A stretch of 64,000 nucleotides of DNA from Falsiroseomonas ponticola (GCF_016805305.1 NZ_JAERQN010000015.1:1-64000); one strand, 5' to 3'; counted from the first letter of the stretch, positions 6,683 to 16,788 are shown. A program made the numbers and translations. Notes: generated by a model from the letters alone, not told the origin.

Positions 6683-7468
6683 GTGGATAGCTTAGACGAA
6701 TTTTTCGCGAGGATACAGGCCGTTCGCCGCAGGCTTGGTCTAGCAAACAGCTCTCCGTGGTTTCGAGGCCACGCTCATCCTAACTATAAATTGACACCAA
6801 CATTGTTACGAGAAGACTATATACAGAAAAACAAGATAAATAACCATCTACAATTCGAAAAGAACCTAGCTTGCGAATTTATAACACGAGGTGGCAGCGA
6901 GATATCTAATCATAACGATGCGTGGGAGCTGCTTGGCCTCATGAGGCACTACGAGATGCCAACTAGGCTTCTTGATTGGACAACCTCGTTGAGCGTCGCC
7001 TTATATTTTTCATTGAATGATTTTCCAGATAATGATCGCGAGAATAATCCCCATATCTGGCTAATGAATCCTCATCTCTTAAATGAAAAAATTACTGGGA
7101 ACGTTGTTGTTTTTGATTCTGTAGATAGGCTTGATCTCTCTTACTTCGATTGCCTCCTCGGAAAGTCAACATATCAGTATAACGGTCCTGTAGCGCTCCG
7201 GCTGCCCCTCTCAAATCCCCGCATCAGGGCGCAACGAGGATGCTTCACTTTTCACGGAACTGGCCTTAATGACGCTTCCATATCAGACGATAAACCTCTG
7301 AACGATTATGGGGACCGCATAGCGAAAAAAATAGATATCCCAAATCGCCTAGTTCCGAAACTGCGGTCTTGGCTTGAGCTTGATGGTGTCGACGATTATT
7401 TCATTTACCCGGAGCTACATAATCTATCCGGCAGCTTGAAGAAAAGTCTACTAAGAGGTATGAGATAA
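6683..7468 (+). CDS. FRG-domain protein
   Basis: This 261-residue protein contains the FRG domain: SSPWFRGHAHPNYKLTPTLLRE near the start and the core WELLGLMRHYEMPTRLLDWT, followed by SLSVALYFSLND. FRG domains are named after the FxRG motif. They occur alone or in larger proteins, often in mobile islands and near defence genes, and their biochemical activity is not settled. The GTG start is inferred from the frame (no strong ribosome site). Base and codon use is strikingly AT-rich compared with every neighbour, which marks recent transfer. It lies 25 bp past the degenerate tRNA and has no partner gene. Confidence 0.82.
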   Translation: MDSLDEFFARIQAVRRRLGLANSSPWFRGHAHPNYKLTPTLLREDYIQKNKINNHLQFEKNLACEFITRGGSEISNHNDAWELLGLMRHYEMPTRLLDWTTSLSVALYFSLNDFPDNDRENNPHIWLMNPHLLNEKITGNVVVFDSVDRLDLSYFDCLLGKSTYQYNGPVALRLPLSNPRIRAQRGCFTFHGTGLNDASISDDKPLNDYGDRIAKKIDIPNRLVPKLRSWLELDGVDDYFIYPELHNLSGSLKKSLLRGMR

Positions 7469-7782
7469 TTAATCGTCGGAATTCACCGCATGTGCGAGCC
7501 CAAGCACAACATGCCTCAATATCTCGTTACGACCCAATATAATATCGCGTGATCAGTCGAAGATTTGGGAGCGGGTCTCAAAAGCCACCCTTGCGCCCGC
7601 AAAATCGTCACAAAACTATGAGAATATGGTAGATAACCTCAAGATCTTTTACGATTTACTTAACGATCTCCCGTCCGCGTTGATCGTTGCGGCGCCAAAG
7701 GCAGCCTGTTAACGCGAGCGCCTTCCTGGGGGACGCCTTGATGATGCATGTTTAGAGCATTGTGGCGGGCGACTGAAAGTGA
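7469..7782. other. AT-rich intergenic tail of the island
   Basis: No gene is recognisable here. A possible GCGGG...CCCGC hairpin lies near 7570-7600. I see no direct repeat of the tRNA 3' end that would mark an attR site. GC content rises back to the background from about 7700. Confidence 0.4.
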
Positions 7783-7929
7783 GCCGCGGTTGCCGCAGGC
7801 GACGCCAATCTTGAAGCGGGTCACTACCGCACCATCGCCTCGCCCCAGGGCGAACGGCAGTTGATCGACGACCTCATGGCGCGCCTGCGCACGGGCCTGC
7901 CCAGCGACGGCCTATTAACTACCGGCTGA
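7783..7929 (+). pseudogene. Remnant of an antitoxin gene (C-terminal part)
   Basis: The frame ending at TGA 7927-7929 reads DANLEAGHYRTIASPQGER and continues QLIDDLMARLRTG. This resembles the C-terminal half of small antitoxins that precede ParE-type toxins. Stops upstream in the same frame (for example at 7774 and 7780) leave no room for an N-terminal DNA-binding domain. It overlaps the toxin remnant, as antitoxin and toxin genes normally do. Identification rests mainly on the position. Confidence 0.35.
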
Positions 7930-8273
7930 CGGCGGCGGTGGAGGCGCAGTTCGAAGCCGTCCTCCGCCACAGCGTGGAACAGCATGGCATCGACGCAGCC
8001 GGCCGCTGCGCCTAACTCATCCGGGTCACCATGCACGCCCTCGGCGAGGACCCTCGATTGATCGGGTCAGCAGAGGTGCCGCGGCTTCCCGGCGTGCTCG
8101 CCTACCCCACGCGCCTGGCACGCCGCCGGGTCGATCCCAACAGCCGCGTCGGCCGCCCGCGCCATCTCATCATCTACCGCGTGGCACCCGACGGCATCGT
8201 CGTCATCCTCGGCCTGGTCCATGACCGCATGGTGCTGTCGCGCGCCGCGCAGCGGATGGCGCAGGAGGGGTGA
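7914..8273 (+). pseudogene. Inactivated RelE/ParE-family toxin gene
   Basis: The frame from ATT at 7914 reads INYRLTAAVEAQFEAVLRH..., a ParE-like N-terminus. It is broken by TAA at 8013-8015 and then continues to GRPRHLIIYRVAPDGIVVIL and VLSRAAQRM, the ParE C-terminal strand and helix. Two lesions are visible: the start codon is ATT where ATG would be expected, and there is one nonsense codon. ParE toxins poison gyrase when free of their antitoxin. An 80-residue ORF from ATG 8031 covers only the second half. The stop (8271-8273) abuts the stop of the convergent aminotransferase gene as TGATCA. Confidence 0.65.
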
Positions 8274-9413
8274 TCACCCCCTCCCCATCCCCACCACCCC
8301 CATCTCCCCCATCGTCTCCGCCAGCGCCTCCAGCGCCCGCCCGATATCCGCCTCCGTCACCACCCCGATGCAGGCGATCCGGAAGGTATTCGCCGCCGCC
8401 AGCCGCCCCGGGAAGATGATGAAGCCGCGCCGCTTCATCCCCTCATACAGCGCCTTGAACGAATACGCGGGGTCCAGCGGCTCGTGGAAGGTCGCGACGA
8501 TCGGCGACGCGACCGAATCCTCCAGCAGCGTGCGAAACCCCATCTGGCGCATGCCATCCACCAGGCGGCGCCAGCTGCGGTGGTAGCGGGCGTGGCGGCC
8601 CTCGATGCCGCCTTCCTCCTCGTGCTCGCGCAGCGCCTCGGCGAAGGCCAGCAGCAGGTGCGTCGCCGGCGTGAAGCGGAACATGCCCGTGCGGTCCAGG
8701 TGCTGGTTCTGGTCCCAGAGGTCGAGCGTCAGGCTGTGGCAATTGCCCTTCGCCTCTTCCAGCGCGGATTTCTTCGCCACGATCCAGGCCAGGCCCGGCG
8801 GCGCCTGCAGCCCCTTGTTGGCGGAACAGATCACGGCGTCGAAGGACAGCGTCCTCGCATCCAGCCGGAAGGCGCCGAAGCTCGCCACCGCGTCGATCAG
8901 CAGGCCCTTGCCGAGGCGCCGGCAGACGGCGGCGATGGGCTCGATCGGGTTCAGGATGCCGGTGGAGGTCTCGCAATGCACGAGCATGACATGGGTGATG
9001 CCGGGATCGGCGGCGATCGCGGCCTCGAACTGCTCGGGCGTCGGCGGCGTGTAGGGGGCGGTGCGGAAGCTGGTGTAGGGGGTGCGGATGCGCCGCGCGA
9101 TCTCCACCAGGCGGTCGCCATAGACGCCGTTGGTGTGGATCAGCAGCTTGCCATTGGCGGGGACGAAGGTGCCGATCACGGCCTCCGTCCCCGAGGTTCC
9201 GCTGCCCACCAACGGAATCGCCGTGTGCGTGCCGGCGGCGTTGCAGAGGCCGAGCAGGTATCGCCGCGACCAGGCGATGGTCTCCTGCATCTCGGCCTCG
9301 CCGGAGGCGAGGTCCCGCAGCATGGCGCGCTTCACGCGGGCGGAGAGGGTGACGGGCCCGGGCGTGAGCAGCAGGGGCTCGTCCTCGATCCGCACCGACT
9401 CAGCATGGTCCAT
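8274..9413 (-). CDS. Class V aminotransferase, PhnW-like (2-aminoethylphosphonate-pyruvate type)
   Basis: This 379-residue fold-type I PLP enzyme begins LLLTPGPVTLSARVK, the start typical of PhnW and serine/alanine-glyoxylate aminotransferases. It has VGSGTSGTEAVIGTFVP for phosphate binding, CETSTGILNP, the PLP aspartate in LLIDAVASFGA (Asp174) and the Schiff-base lysine in SANKGLQ (Lys200). Overall it is closest to 2-aminoethylphosphonate-pyruvate transaminase, which makes phosphonoacetaldehyde. No phosphonatase (phnX) or phosphonate transporter gene is nearby, so a serine- or alanine-glyoxylate role remains possible. It is the last gene of the minus-strand run from 15512. Confidence 0.8.
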   Translation of the reverse strand: MDHAESVRIEDEPLLLTPGPVTLSARVKRAMLRDLASGEAEMQETIAWSRRYLLGLCNAAGTHTAIPLVGSGTSGTEAVIGTFVPANGKLLIHTNGVYGDRLVEIARRIRTPYTSFRTAPYTPPTPEQFEAAIAADPGITHVMLVHCETSTGILNPIEPIAAVCRRLGKGLLIDAVASFGAFRLDARTLSFDAVICSANKGLQAPPGLAWIVAKKSALEEAKGNCHSLTLDLWDQNQHLDRTGMFRFTPATHLLLAFAEALREHEEEGGIEGRHARYHRSWRRLVDGMRQMGFRTLLEDSVASPIVATFHEPLDPAYSFKALYEGMKRRGFIIFPGRLAAANTFRIACIGVVTEADIGRALEALAETMGEMGVVGMGRG

Positions 9414-9460
9414 CGCGAAAGCCTCCGCCGCCCGCGCATCGTGGCGGCGGAGGCAGCTTG

Positions 9461-10798
9461 CTACAAGCGCAGCGCCGCCAGGTCGATGGCGCCGGCCATG
9501 GCGACATAGCCCGCGCGGTTCGGGTGCAGCTTGTCGCCCGGGCCACCCGTGGTGCTGTCCGGCACGAATTCCGGCTTGAGCTGCCCCGTCGCGCTGTCCA
9601 GCGTCGCGCCGTCGAAATCCGCGACCGCGTCGAAGACGCCGGCATTGCGGATGAAGTCGTTCAGCGCGCGGCGCTTCTGGTCCTGCTCCGCGAAGCCATG
9701 CGCGGCGCTGGTGCTGCCGAGCGCGGTGGTGACGGTCGCGCCGATCACGCGGATGCCGGGCAGCTTCTCCCGCAGGGTCGCGACGCCGCGGCGCATGCCG
9801 GCGATCACCGCCTCGGCTGTGGCGTTGCCGTTACGGGAGAAGTCGTTGGTGCCCTCCAGCCAGATGAGGTGCGTGACGCCCGAGAGGGTGATGACATCGC
9901 GCTCCAGACGCGCGAGCGCGGAAGGCCCGCCCGGGAAGGGCGTGGCGGGCGTGTATTCCGGCGGGCCCACCACCTGGTTGCCGCCGATGCCCGCATTCAC
10001 CACGGCCACGCGGTTGGGCTGGGCGGCGTGAAGGCGGCGCTGGAGCACATCGGGCCAGCGGTCATCGCCATTCATGGTGCTGGCGGTGCCATCGGTGATG
10101 CTGTCGCCGAAGCAGACGATCACGGGCGTCGCCGCCGGCATCATCATGTCCACGGCATCGAGGAAGAACCAGGAGGCGGTCGGATGCGGGAAGGCCGCAT
10201 CCGTCTCCTCCGCCCCGCGCGCGCCGGCGCCGGGCGCCGTGGCGTAGGAGGTCTGGAGCGCCTTGGCGTGCCAGGTCATGGGCCCGCTGCTGCCGGCCAC
10301 GTGGAAGGAGACGGCGAGTTTCCGGCCGGCCAGCAATGGCGAGGCGGGATCAGCGGCGAAGGGCAGCGCCACCGCATCGCTCCAGGCATCGCGGCCGGGG
10401 GCGATGGTGATGCTGCCCTGGCCGCCGAAGCGCACGGCCTGGCTCGTGCCGGGCATGACGGTGGCGCCGCCATGCTGCAGGCCCACGAAGACGCCATCCA
10501 GGGTCAGCGGCCTGGTGCCGAGCGCGTTGGAGAAGCGGAGGCGCGCCTGCGGGCCCCAGACCGTGGGGCGGACGATCATGCGCAGCGACTGGTCGCGCGC
10601 GCCCTCGGCCGGCGTCGGGAAGGCGAAGGACTGGTTGGGCTGGGCCGAGGGATTGCCCACGGGATAGGGTCCCTGGACGGAGGCCGCCCAGCTGGTGGCC
10701 CAGCGGCCCGGCGCGGCGGTTTGCGCCAGCGCGGGGGCGGCCGCGGCGGCGGCCATCAGCGCGCCCACCGCGCGGCGCGGCATGCGGAACTCGGACAT
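9461..10798 (-). CDS. Secreted SGNH/GDSL-type esterase
   Basis: This 445-residue protein starts MSEFRMPRRAVGALMAAAAA and then APALAQ, a signal peptide with a likely cut after ALAQ. The SGNH blocks are in order: VCFGDSITDG (Ser233, nucleophile), NAGIGGNQVVG (Gly), LEGTNDF (Asn) and DKLHPNRAGY (Asp and His of the triad) near the C-terminus. The roughly 200-residue N-terminal region is a beta-rich accessory domain seen in secreted family members. It probably hydrolyses esters or removes acyl groups from carbohydrate in the periplasm. The start at 10798 is chosen because the signal peptide follows; the frame is open upstream. Confidence 0.85.
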   Translation of the reverse strand: MSEFRMPRRAVGALMAAAAAAPALAQTAAPGRWATSWAASVQGPYPVGNPSAQPNQSFAFPTPAEGARDQSLRMIVRPTVWGPQARLRFSNALGTRPLTLDGVFVGLQHGGATVMPGTSQAVRFGGQGSITIAPGRDAWSDAVALPFAADPASPLLAGRKLAVSFHVAGSSGPMTWHAKALQTSYATAPGAGARGAEETDAAFPHPTASWFFLDAVDMMMPAATPVIVCFGDSITDGTASTMNGDDRWPDVLQRRLHAAQPNRVAVVNAGIGGNQVVGPPEYTPATPFPGGPSALARLERDVITLSGVTHLIWLEGTNDFSRNGNATAEAVIAGMRRGVATLREKLPGIRVIGATVTTALGSTSAAHGFAEQDQKRRALNDFIRNAGVFDAVADFDGATLDSATGQLKPEFVPDSTTGGPGDKLHPNRAGYVAMAGAIDLAALRL

Positions 10799-10856
10799 GG
10801 TGCTTCCTCCATCGCCGCCGGGTTGGCCCCGGCGGCGAGGGGAAGGCTGGCACGCA

Positions 10857-11858
<1,002 letters not shown>

Positions 11859-11878
11859 GGCCCGGATATGGGGTGCCG

Positions 11879-12781
11879 TCAGGCCTCGGGGAAGCGGGCG
11901 ATCCAGTGGCGGGCGATGCTGTCGCGCCGCGCGAACCAGGCACCGCCCTTGTCGCGCATATGGCGCAGCAGCCGGTCGAGGCCCGCGATGCGGCCGGCGC
12001 GGCCGATCATGCGCAGATGCAGGCCGATGGAGAGCATCCGCGGATGGTCGGCGCCTTCCTCCCAGAGGGCGTCATAGGCATCGACGCAATATTCCGTGAA
12101 ATGCGCGGCGGTGGTGAAGCGCTGGCTGCCCTGATGGAAATGCATGTCGTTGGTGTCGAAGCTGTAGGGCAGCACCAAATGCCGCGTGGCGCCGACGCGG
12201 GTGAAGAAGGGCAGGTCGTCGCTATAGGCGTCGCTGTCATAGAGGAAGCCGCCGTGTTCCAGGAGCAGGCGGCGGGTGTTGGCGGAGGGTGCGGACCTGG
12301 TGTGCCAGCCGATCGGCGCCGTGCCGCAGGCGTCGCGGATGGCGGCGACGGCGCGGGCGATGGTGGCCCGCTCATGCGCCTCCTCCATCCCCGCATGGCG
12401 TTCCCAGCGCCAGCCATGGCAGGCGACCTCATGCCCCCGCGCCACCGCATCCTGCGCCAGCCAGGGCGACCGCTGGATGGCGCGGCCGCAGGCATTCAGC
12501 GTGGAGGGCGCGCCATGCGCGTCCAGCACCCGCATGATGCGGTGGTAGCCGACGCGGGTGCCGTATTCGAAGTGGGTGTCGCGGCAGGGATCGGGGCCGC
12601 CCTTCACCTCGTCCGTCACCTCATAGACCGCCTCGTTCCGCTCATCGCCATCGATGATGGACAGCTCCGCCCCTTCCTCGACATTGACGACGAAGGAGAC
12701 GGCGACGCGCGCGCCCCCAGGCCAGCGCGGATCCGGCGGGTTGGCGCCATAGCCGAGGAAGTCGCGGGTGTCGGTGGTCAA
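11879..12781 (-). CDS. puuE: Polysaccharide-deacetylase-fold allantoinase (PuuE type)
   Basis: This 300-residue NodB-fold protein matches the PuuE/putative urate catabolism group: GYGANPPDPRWPGGARVAVSF and VNVEEGAEL near the N-terminus, YGTRVGYHRIMRVLD, HEVACHGWRWERH (metal-site histidines) and a C-terminal GLHLRMIGRAGRI. PuuE hydrolyses allantoin to allantoate without the metal centre of classical allantoinase. It lies in a minus-strand run with a gamma-glutamyltransferase homologue and a TctC receptor, about 20 kb from the urate hydroxylase genes at 31778-33323. Some related deacetylases act on other amides, so the assignment is strong by family but indirect. Confidence 0.78.
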   Translation of the reverse strand: MTTDTRDFLGYGANPPDPRWPGGARVAVSFVVNVEEGAELSIIDGDERNEAVYEVTDEVKGGPDPCRDTHFEYGTRVGYHRIMRVLDAHGAPSTLNACGRAIQRSPWLAQDAVARGHEVACHGWRWERHAGMEEAHERATIARAVAAIRDACGTAPIGWHTRSAPSANTRRLLLEHGGFLYDSDAYSDDLPFFTRVGATRHLVLPYSFDTNDMHFHQGSQRFTTAAHFTEYCVDAYDALWEEGADHPRMLSIGLHLRMIGRAGRIAGLDRLLRHMRDKGGAWFARRDSIARHWIARFPEA

Positions 12782-12814
12782 GGGCGGGGCTCCGGCGAGT
12801 CGGGAACCCGTAGT

Positions 12815-14518
12815 CTATATCGCCATCGCATAGGCCGGGCGGCGCGGATCGGCGGCGGCGGCGATCAGGCCACTCGCGGTGTCGGTGCGGATCACCTCCA
12901 CGCAGCCGGCCAGCGCCGTCCATTCGGGCCAGTCCGCGATGACATGGCCGCGCGCGGCCAGCGCCTCCCGTGTCTCGGCCGGAATGCGCGCTTCCAGGGA
13001 GAGGCGCCCCGGGAAGTAGTCATGCGGCGAGGAGGAGGAGGGGAAGGCATAGGTCGCGATGCGCGGCGCCTCCACCGCGGCCTGGGGCTCCATGCCGAAA
13101 TGCAGGATGTTCAGAAGCACCTGCAGCATCGCCTGGGGCTGCACGTCATTGCCCGGCGATCCGAAGGGCATGATGCCGCCATCCGCCAGTTCCACCATCG
13201 CGGGGTTGGGCGTCAGCCGCGGCCGCTTGCCCGGTGCATAGCCCGCGGGATGCGTCGGATCGGGCCGGTTCTGGGAGCCTCGGCCGGAGACCATCAGCCC
13301 CGTCCCCGGCACCAGCGGCCCGGTCCAGGACCCGTCCGACGGCGTGGCGGAGACCGCATTCCCCCAGCGATCCACGACGCAGACATAGGAGGTGCCGGCC
13401 TCCACCGGCGGCTCCTCCTCCGCCGAGACCGGCGGGTTCGCATTCGCGCCGATCCCGATCAGCCGTTCCGGCATGCCGGGATGCGCGCGGCCCGGGTCGA
13501 TGGCGGCGGCGCGGCGCGCGATGTGCGCCGCCGACAGCATCTCCGCGATCGGCACATCGACGAAGTTCGGGTCGCCCACATGGTATTCGCGATCGGCGAA
13601 GGCGCCCTTCAGCGCCTCCGCGATCACGTGCAGGTACTCCGGCGAATTGTGGGCCAGGCCGTCGAGGCCGTGGCGCTCCGCGATCAGCAGCGCCTCCAGC
13701 AGCGCGGGGCCCTGGCACCAGGGGCCGCAGCCCAGCACGCGGTTGCCGCGCCACTGCACGGCCAGCGCGGGTTCGATCGGGCTGCGATAGGCGGCCATGT
13801 CCGCCATGGTCAGGTAGCCGCCTTCCCGCGCCTGGAAGGCCGTGATCTCCCGTGCCAAATCGCCCTGGTAGAAGGCGGCGCGGGCGGCTTCCAGCCCGGC
13901 CTCCCGCCCCCGCCCCGCCGCGGCCTTCTCCTCCTCCATCATGTAGGCCAGCGACCGCGCCAGGTCCGCCTGCACGAATTTCTCGCCGACGCGGGGCGCG
14001 CGGCCGCCGGGGTGGAAGATCGCGGCGTTGTAGTCCCAGCGCGCGTAATCCGCCTGGCGCTTGGACAGGCTGCTGTGCAGCAGCTCATAGACCGCGAAGC
14101 CCTCCGCGGCGAAGCGCCAGGCGAAGCCCGCGATGTCGCTGAAGCTCATCGTCCCATGCCGCCGCAGCGCCGTGATCCAGGCATCGGGCGCCGCCGGCAC
14201 CACCGTCCGCAACACGCCGGGCGGCATCTTGCCCCCATGCTTTTCCCGGAACAGGTCGGGCGGGATCGAGGCCGGCCACGGGCCGAGGCCGACGATCGTC
14301 TCCACCCGCCCATCCGCCATGCGGATCATGATCGGCGCCACCCCCGCGACGCTCACGATATCCGGCTGCAGCACGCCGAGCGCGAAGCCCGCCGCGCAGG
14401 CGGCATCCACCGCGTTGCCGCCGCCCTCCAGCACCGAGAAGGCCGCCGCGGTGGCGAGGTAGTGGCCCGCGGAGACGGCATGGCGCGTGCCCGCGATGGT
14501 CGGCCTGGTCAATGGCAT
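12815..14518 (-). CDS. Gamma-glutamyltransferase-family Ntn hydrolase
   Basis: This 567-residue homologue of gamma-glutamyltransferase has the N-terminal GGNAVDAACAAGFALGVLQP and the self-processing site EAGTSYVCVVDRWGNAVS, whose Thr376 would become the N-terminal nucleophile. The C-terminal SPGNDVQPQAMLQVLLN region is also of the family. There is no obvious signal peptide, unlike periplasmic GGT. This subgroup often replaces GGT in amide-hydrolysing pathways, so the substrate may be a non-glutathione amide. It starts 13 bp after the TctC receptor gene stop and precedes the PuuE-type gene, suggesting one operon for uptake and breakdown of an amide or ureide. Confidence 0.85.
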   Translation of the reverse strand: MPLTRPTIAGTRHAVSAGHYLATAAAFSVLEGGGNAVDAACAAGFALGVLQPDIVSVAGVAPIMIRMADGRVETIVGLGPWPASIPPDLFREKHGGKMPPGVLRTVVPAAPDAWITALRRHGTMSFSDIAGFAWRFAAEGFAVYELLHSSLSKRQADYARWDYNAAIFHPGGRAPRVGEKFVQADLARSLAYMMEEEKAAAGRGREAGLEAARAAFYQGDLAREITAFQAREGGYLTMADMAAYRSPIEPALAVQWRGNRVLGCGPWCQGPALLEALLIAERHGLDGLAHNSPEYLHVIAEALKGAFADREYHVGDPNFVDVPIAEMLSAAHIARRAAAIDPGRAHPGMPERLIGIGANANPPVSAEEEPPVEAGTSYVCVVDRWGNAVSATPSDGSWTGPLVPGTGLMVSGRGSQNRPDPTHPAGYAPGKRPRLTPNPAMVELADGGIMPFGSPGNDVQPQAMLQVLLNILHFGMEPQAAVEAPRIATYAFPSSSSPHDYFPGRLSLEARIPAETREALAARGHVIADWPEWTALAGCVEVIRTDTASGLIAAAADPRRPAYAMAI

Positions 14519-14531
14519 TCGTGTGCTTCCT

Positions 14532-15512
14532 TCAGTCGGCGCGCGCGCCGGAACGCTTCACCACATCCGTCCAGCGGGCGATCTCCACCGGCAGGAAGGC
14601 GGCGAAATCGGCGGCGGAGAGCGAGCGCGGCCGCATCCCCGCCGCCACCATCTGGTCGCGGAAGCGCGGGCTTTCCGTCACGCGCCGGATCGCCTCCGCC
14701 GCCGTCGCCACCACCTCCGGCGGCGTGCCGGCGGGCATGGCGAAGCCGAGCCATCCGCTGGCCTCATAGGCCGGATAGCCCACTTCCGCGAAGGTCGGCA
14801 CATCCGGCAGCAGCGGGTCCCTGCCCTGCCCCGTCGTCGCCAGCGCGCGGATGGTGCCGGCGCGGATGCCGGGCAGCAGCGCGTTGATGGTGTTGAAGGT
14901 CATCTCCACCTGGCCGCCGAGCAGGTCCGTGATGGCCTGCGGGCTGCCGCGATAGGGCACATGCGTGATGTCCACCCCCGCCACCAGGCGGAACAACTCC
15001 CCGGCCATATGCGTGGAGGACCCGCTGCCGGCGGAGGCCCAGTTCAGCGCGCCGGGCCTGGCCCGCGCCGCCGCCACCACATCCGCCACGCTGCGGAAGC
15101 GGCTATCCGCCCGCACCGCCAGCGCGCAATCATTGCTGGCGCCGAGCCCGAGCGGCGCGAAGCTGGTCAGCGGGTTGTAGGGCACGTCCGGGATGATCGC
15201 CGGCGCGATCGCCAGCGAGGACGAATTCACCACCCCCATCGTGTAGCCATCGCGCGGCGCCTTCGCCAGCACATCGGTGCCGAGCGTGCCGCCCGCGCCG
15301 AAGCGGTTCTCCACCACCACCGGCTGGCCCCAGGCCTCCGACAGCGCCTGCGCCACGGCCCGGCCGAGGATGTCCATCCCCGCCCCCGCCGCGGCCGGGA
15401 CGATCATGCGCACGGGGCGCGAGGGCCAGGCCGCCTGCGCGCGCACCGCGCCCGGCATGGCCAGGCCGAGCCCCGCCAGCACCGCCCCGCGCCGTGTCAG
15501 AAGCACCCGCAT
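14532..15512 (-). CDS. Tripartite tricarboxylate transporter (Bug/TctC) receptor
   Basis: This 326-residue periplasmic binding protein has a Tat-like signal (LLTRRGAVLAGLGLAMPGAV, cut after VRAQ) followed by AWPSRPVRMIVPAAAGAGMDILGR, the Bug opening. Later come VVENRFGAGGTLGTDVLAK, the signature loop holding the ligand carboxylate, and THVPYRGSPQAITDLLGGQV. Such receptors bind small carboxylates for TctAB permeases. No TctA or TctB gene is present in the window, as is typical of bacteria with many orphan Bug receptors. It is the first gene of the run towards 8274. Confidence 0.92.
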   Translation of the reverse strand: MRVLLTRRGAVLAGLGLAMPGAVRAQAAWPSRPVRMIVPAAAGAGMDILGRAVAQALSEAWGQPVVVENRFGAGGTLGTDVLAKAPRDGYTMGVVNSSSLAIAPAIIPDVPYNPLTSFAPLGLGASNDCALAVRADSRFRSVADVVAAARARPGALNWASAGSGSSTHMAGELFRLVAGVDITHVPYRGSPQAITDLLGGQVEMTFNTINALLPGIRAGTIRALATTGQGRDPLLPDVPTFAEVGYPAYEASGWLGFAMPAGTPPEVVATAAEAIRRVTESPRFRDQMVAAGMRPRSLSAADFAAFLPVEIARWTDVVKRSGARAD

Positions 15513-15653
15513 GCGCGCCCCCTCGCCCCGTCTCGCGAAAGCCTAGTCCCCCGTCGCCGCCACGGACAATCACCGCAACCGGCATCAGCGTGATGCCGCG
15601 GCACCCGCGCCCGCCTGCCGCGTTACCCGCGCGAACGGGAACGGGGCCGCCCC

Positions 15654-16739
15654 ATGCGCGCACAAGTGGAACGGACAAGCTGGATGATCGCCGCGGCCGC
15701 CCTCGCGGGCGCGCTGGCGCTGCAGGCGAACAGCCGGCCGCCGCCGCCCCGCCGCATCCCCGCCGGCCGCGGCACCACGCCGACCCCGCCGCAGGACAGC
15801 TCCGGCGCCGGCAGCAACGCCGCCAGCCCTTCCGAGATTCCCGCCCGCGGCTGGTGGGACATCCTGAAGCGCGCGGTGATGGAAGCCGGCAGCGACCGCC
15901 TGCTGACGGAAGCCGCGGGCGTCACCTTCTACACCCTCCTCGCCCTCTTCCCCGGCATCGCGGCCCTCGTCTCCCTCTACGGCCTCATCGCCGATCCCGC
16001 GACGGTGTCCGACCACCTCGGCGCCCTCTCCGGCTTCATCCCCGGCGGCGGCATGGAGATCATCCGCGAACAGGTCACGCGCATCACCTCGAAGGAACAG
16101 ACGACCCTCGGCCTCTCCGCCCTCATCGGCCTGGCCCTATCCCTCTGGAGCGCGAACCAGGCGGCCAAGGCGCTCTTCGACGCGCTGAACGTCGTCTATG
16201 AGGAGAAGGAGAAGCGCTCCTTCATCCGCCTCAACCTGGTCAGCCTGACCTTCACCCTCGGCGGCATCGCCTTCGCCGTGCTCGCCATGGGCGCGGTCAT
16301 CGCCCTCCCCGTGCTGCTGACCGCCATCGGCCTCGGCACCGCCACCGAAACCCTGCTGCGCTGGGCGCGCTGGCCCGTGCTGCTGCTGGGCATCGCCCTC
16401 GCCCTCGCCTGCCTCTACCGCTGGGGACCCAGCCGCGCGGAAGCCCGCTGGCGCTGGGTGACCTGGGGCAGCACCTTCGCCGCCATCGCCTGGCTGATCT
16501 TCTCCGCCGGCTTCTCCTTCTACGTGGAGAACTTCGGCACCTACAACGAAACCTACGGGTCGCTGGGCGCCGTCATCGGCTTCATGACCTGGATCTGGCT
16601 CTCCGCCGCCGTCGTGCTGTTCGGCGGCGAACTCAACGCCGAAGCCGAACACCAGACCGCCCGCGACACGACGACAGGACCGGAACTCCCCATCGGCACC
16701 CGCGACGCCCGCATGGCGGACCGGGTGGCGCCGGGGTGA
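15654..16739 (+). CDS. YihY/BrkB-family inner-membrane protein
   Basis: This 361-residue protein has a Pro-rich N-terminal segment (residues 25-60) and then the BrkB core. The core begins GWWDILKRAVMEAGSDRLLTEAAGVTFYTLLALFPGIAALVSLYG and has six membrane segments; ETYGSLGAVIGFMTWIWLSAAVVLFGGELNAE is the conserved C-terminal block. The family was once called ribonuclease BN in error; its role may be transport of lipids or metabolites. It is divergent from the TctC gene and followed by repeat copy 2. Confidence 0.88.
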   Translation: MRAQVERTSWMIAAAALAGALALQANSRPPPPRRIPAGRGTTPTPPQDSSGAGSNAASPSEIPARGWWDILKRAVMEAGSDRLLTEAAGVTFYTLLALFPGIAALVSLYGLIADPATVSDHLGALSGFIPGGGMEIIREQVTRITSKEQTTLGLSALIGLALSLWSANQAAKALFDALNVVYEEKEKRSFIRLNLVSLTFTLGGIAFAVLAMGAVIALPVLLTAIGLGTATETLLRWARWPVLLLGIALALACLYRWGPSRAEARWRWVTWGSTFAAIAWLIFSAGFSFYVENFGTYNETYGSLGAVIGFMTWIWLSAAVVLFGGELNAEAEHQTARDTTTGPELPIGTRDARMADRVAPG

Positions 16740-16759
16740 TGGTGGCGCGCGCGTGGCTT

Positions 16760-16788
16760 CTGGAGAGGGGCTCCTCGCCCCTCTCCAG
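16760..16788. terminator. Outer hairpin of repeat copy 2, likely terminator
   Basis: CTGGAGAGGGGC (16760-16771) pairs perfectly with 16777-16788 over a 5-nt loop, 20 bp after the BrkB stop. The same 12-bp stem with a different loop occurs at 1953-1981. It lacks a U-tract, so its terminator role is inferred from position between convergent genes. Confidence 0.5.

Noticed and set aside
8031..8273. A real 80-residue small gene
   Set aside because: It is the second half of the broken ParE-type toxin: the frame continues upstream through a single TAA with clear toxin similarity.
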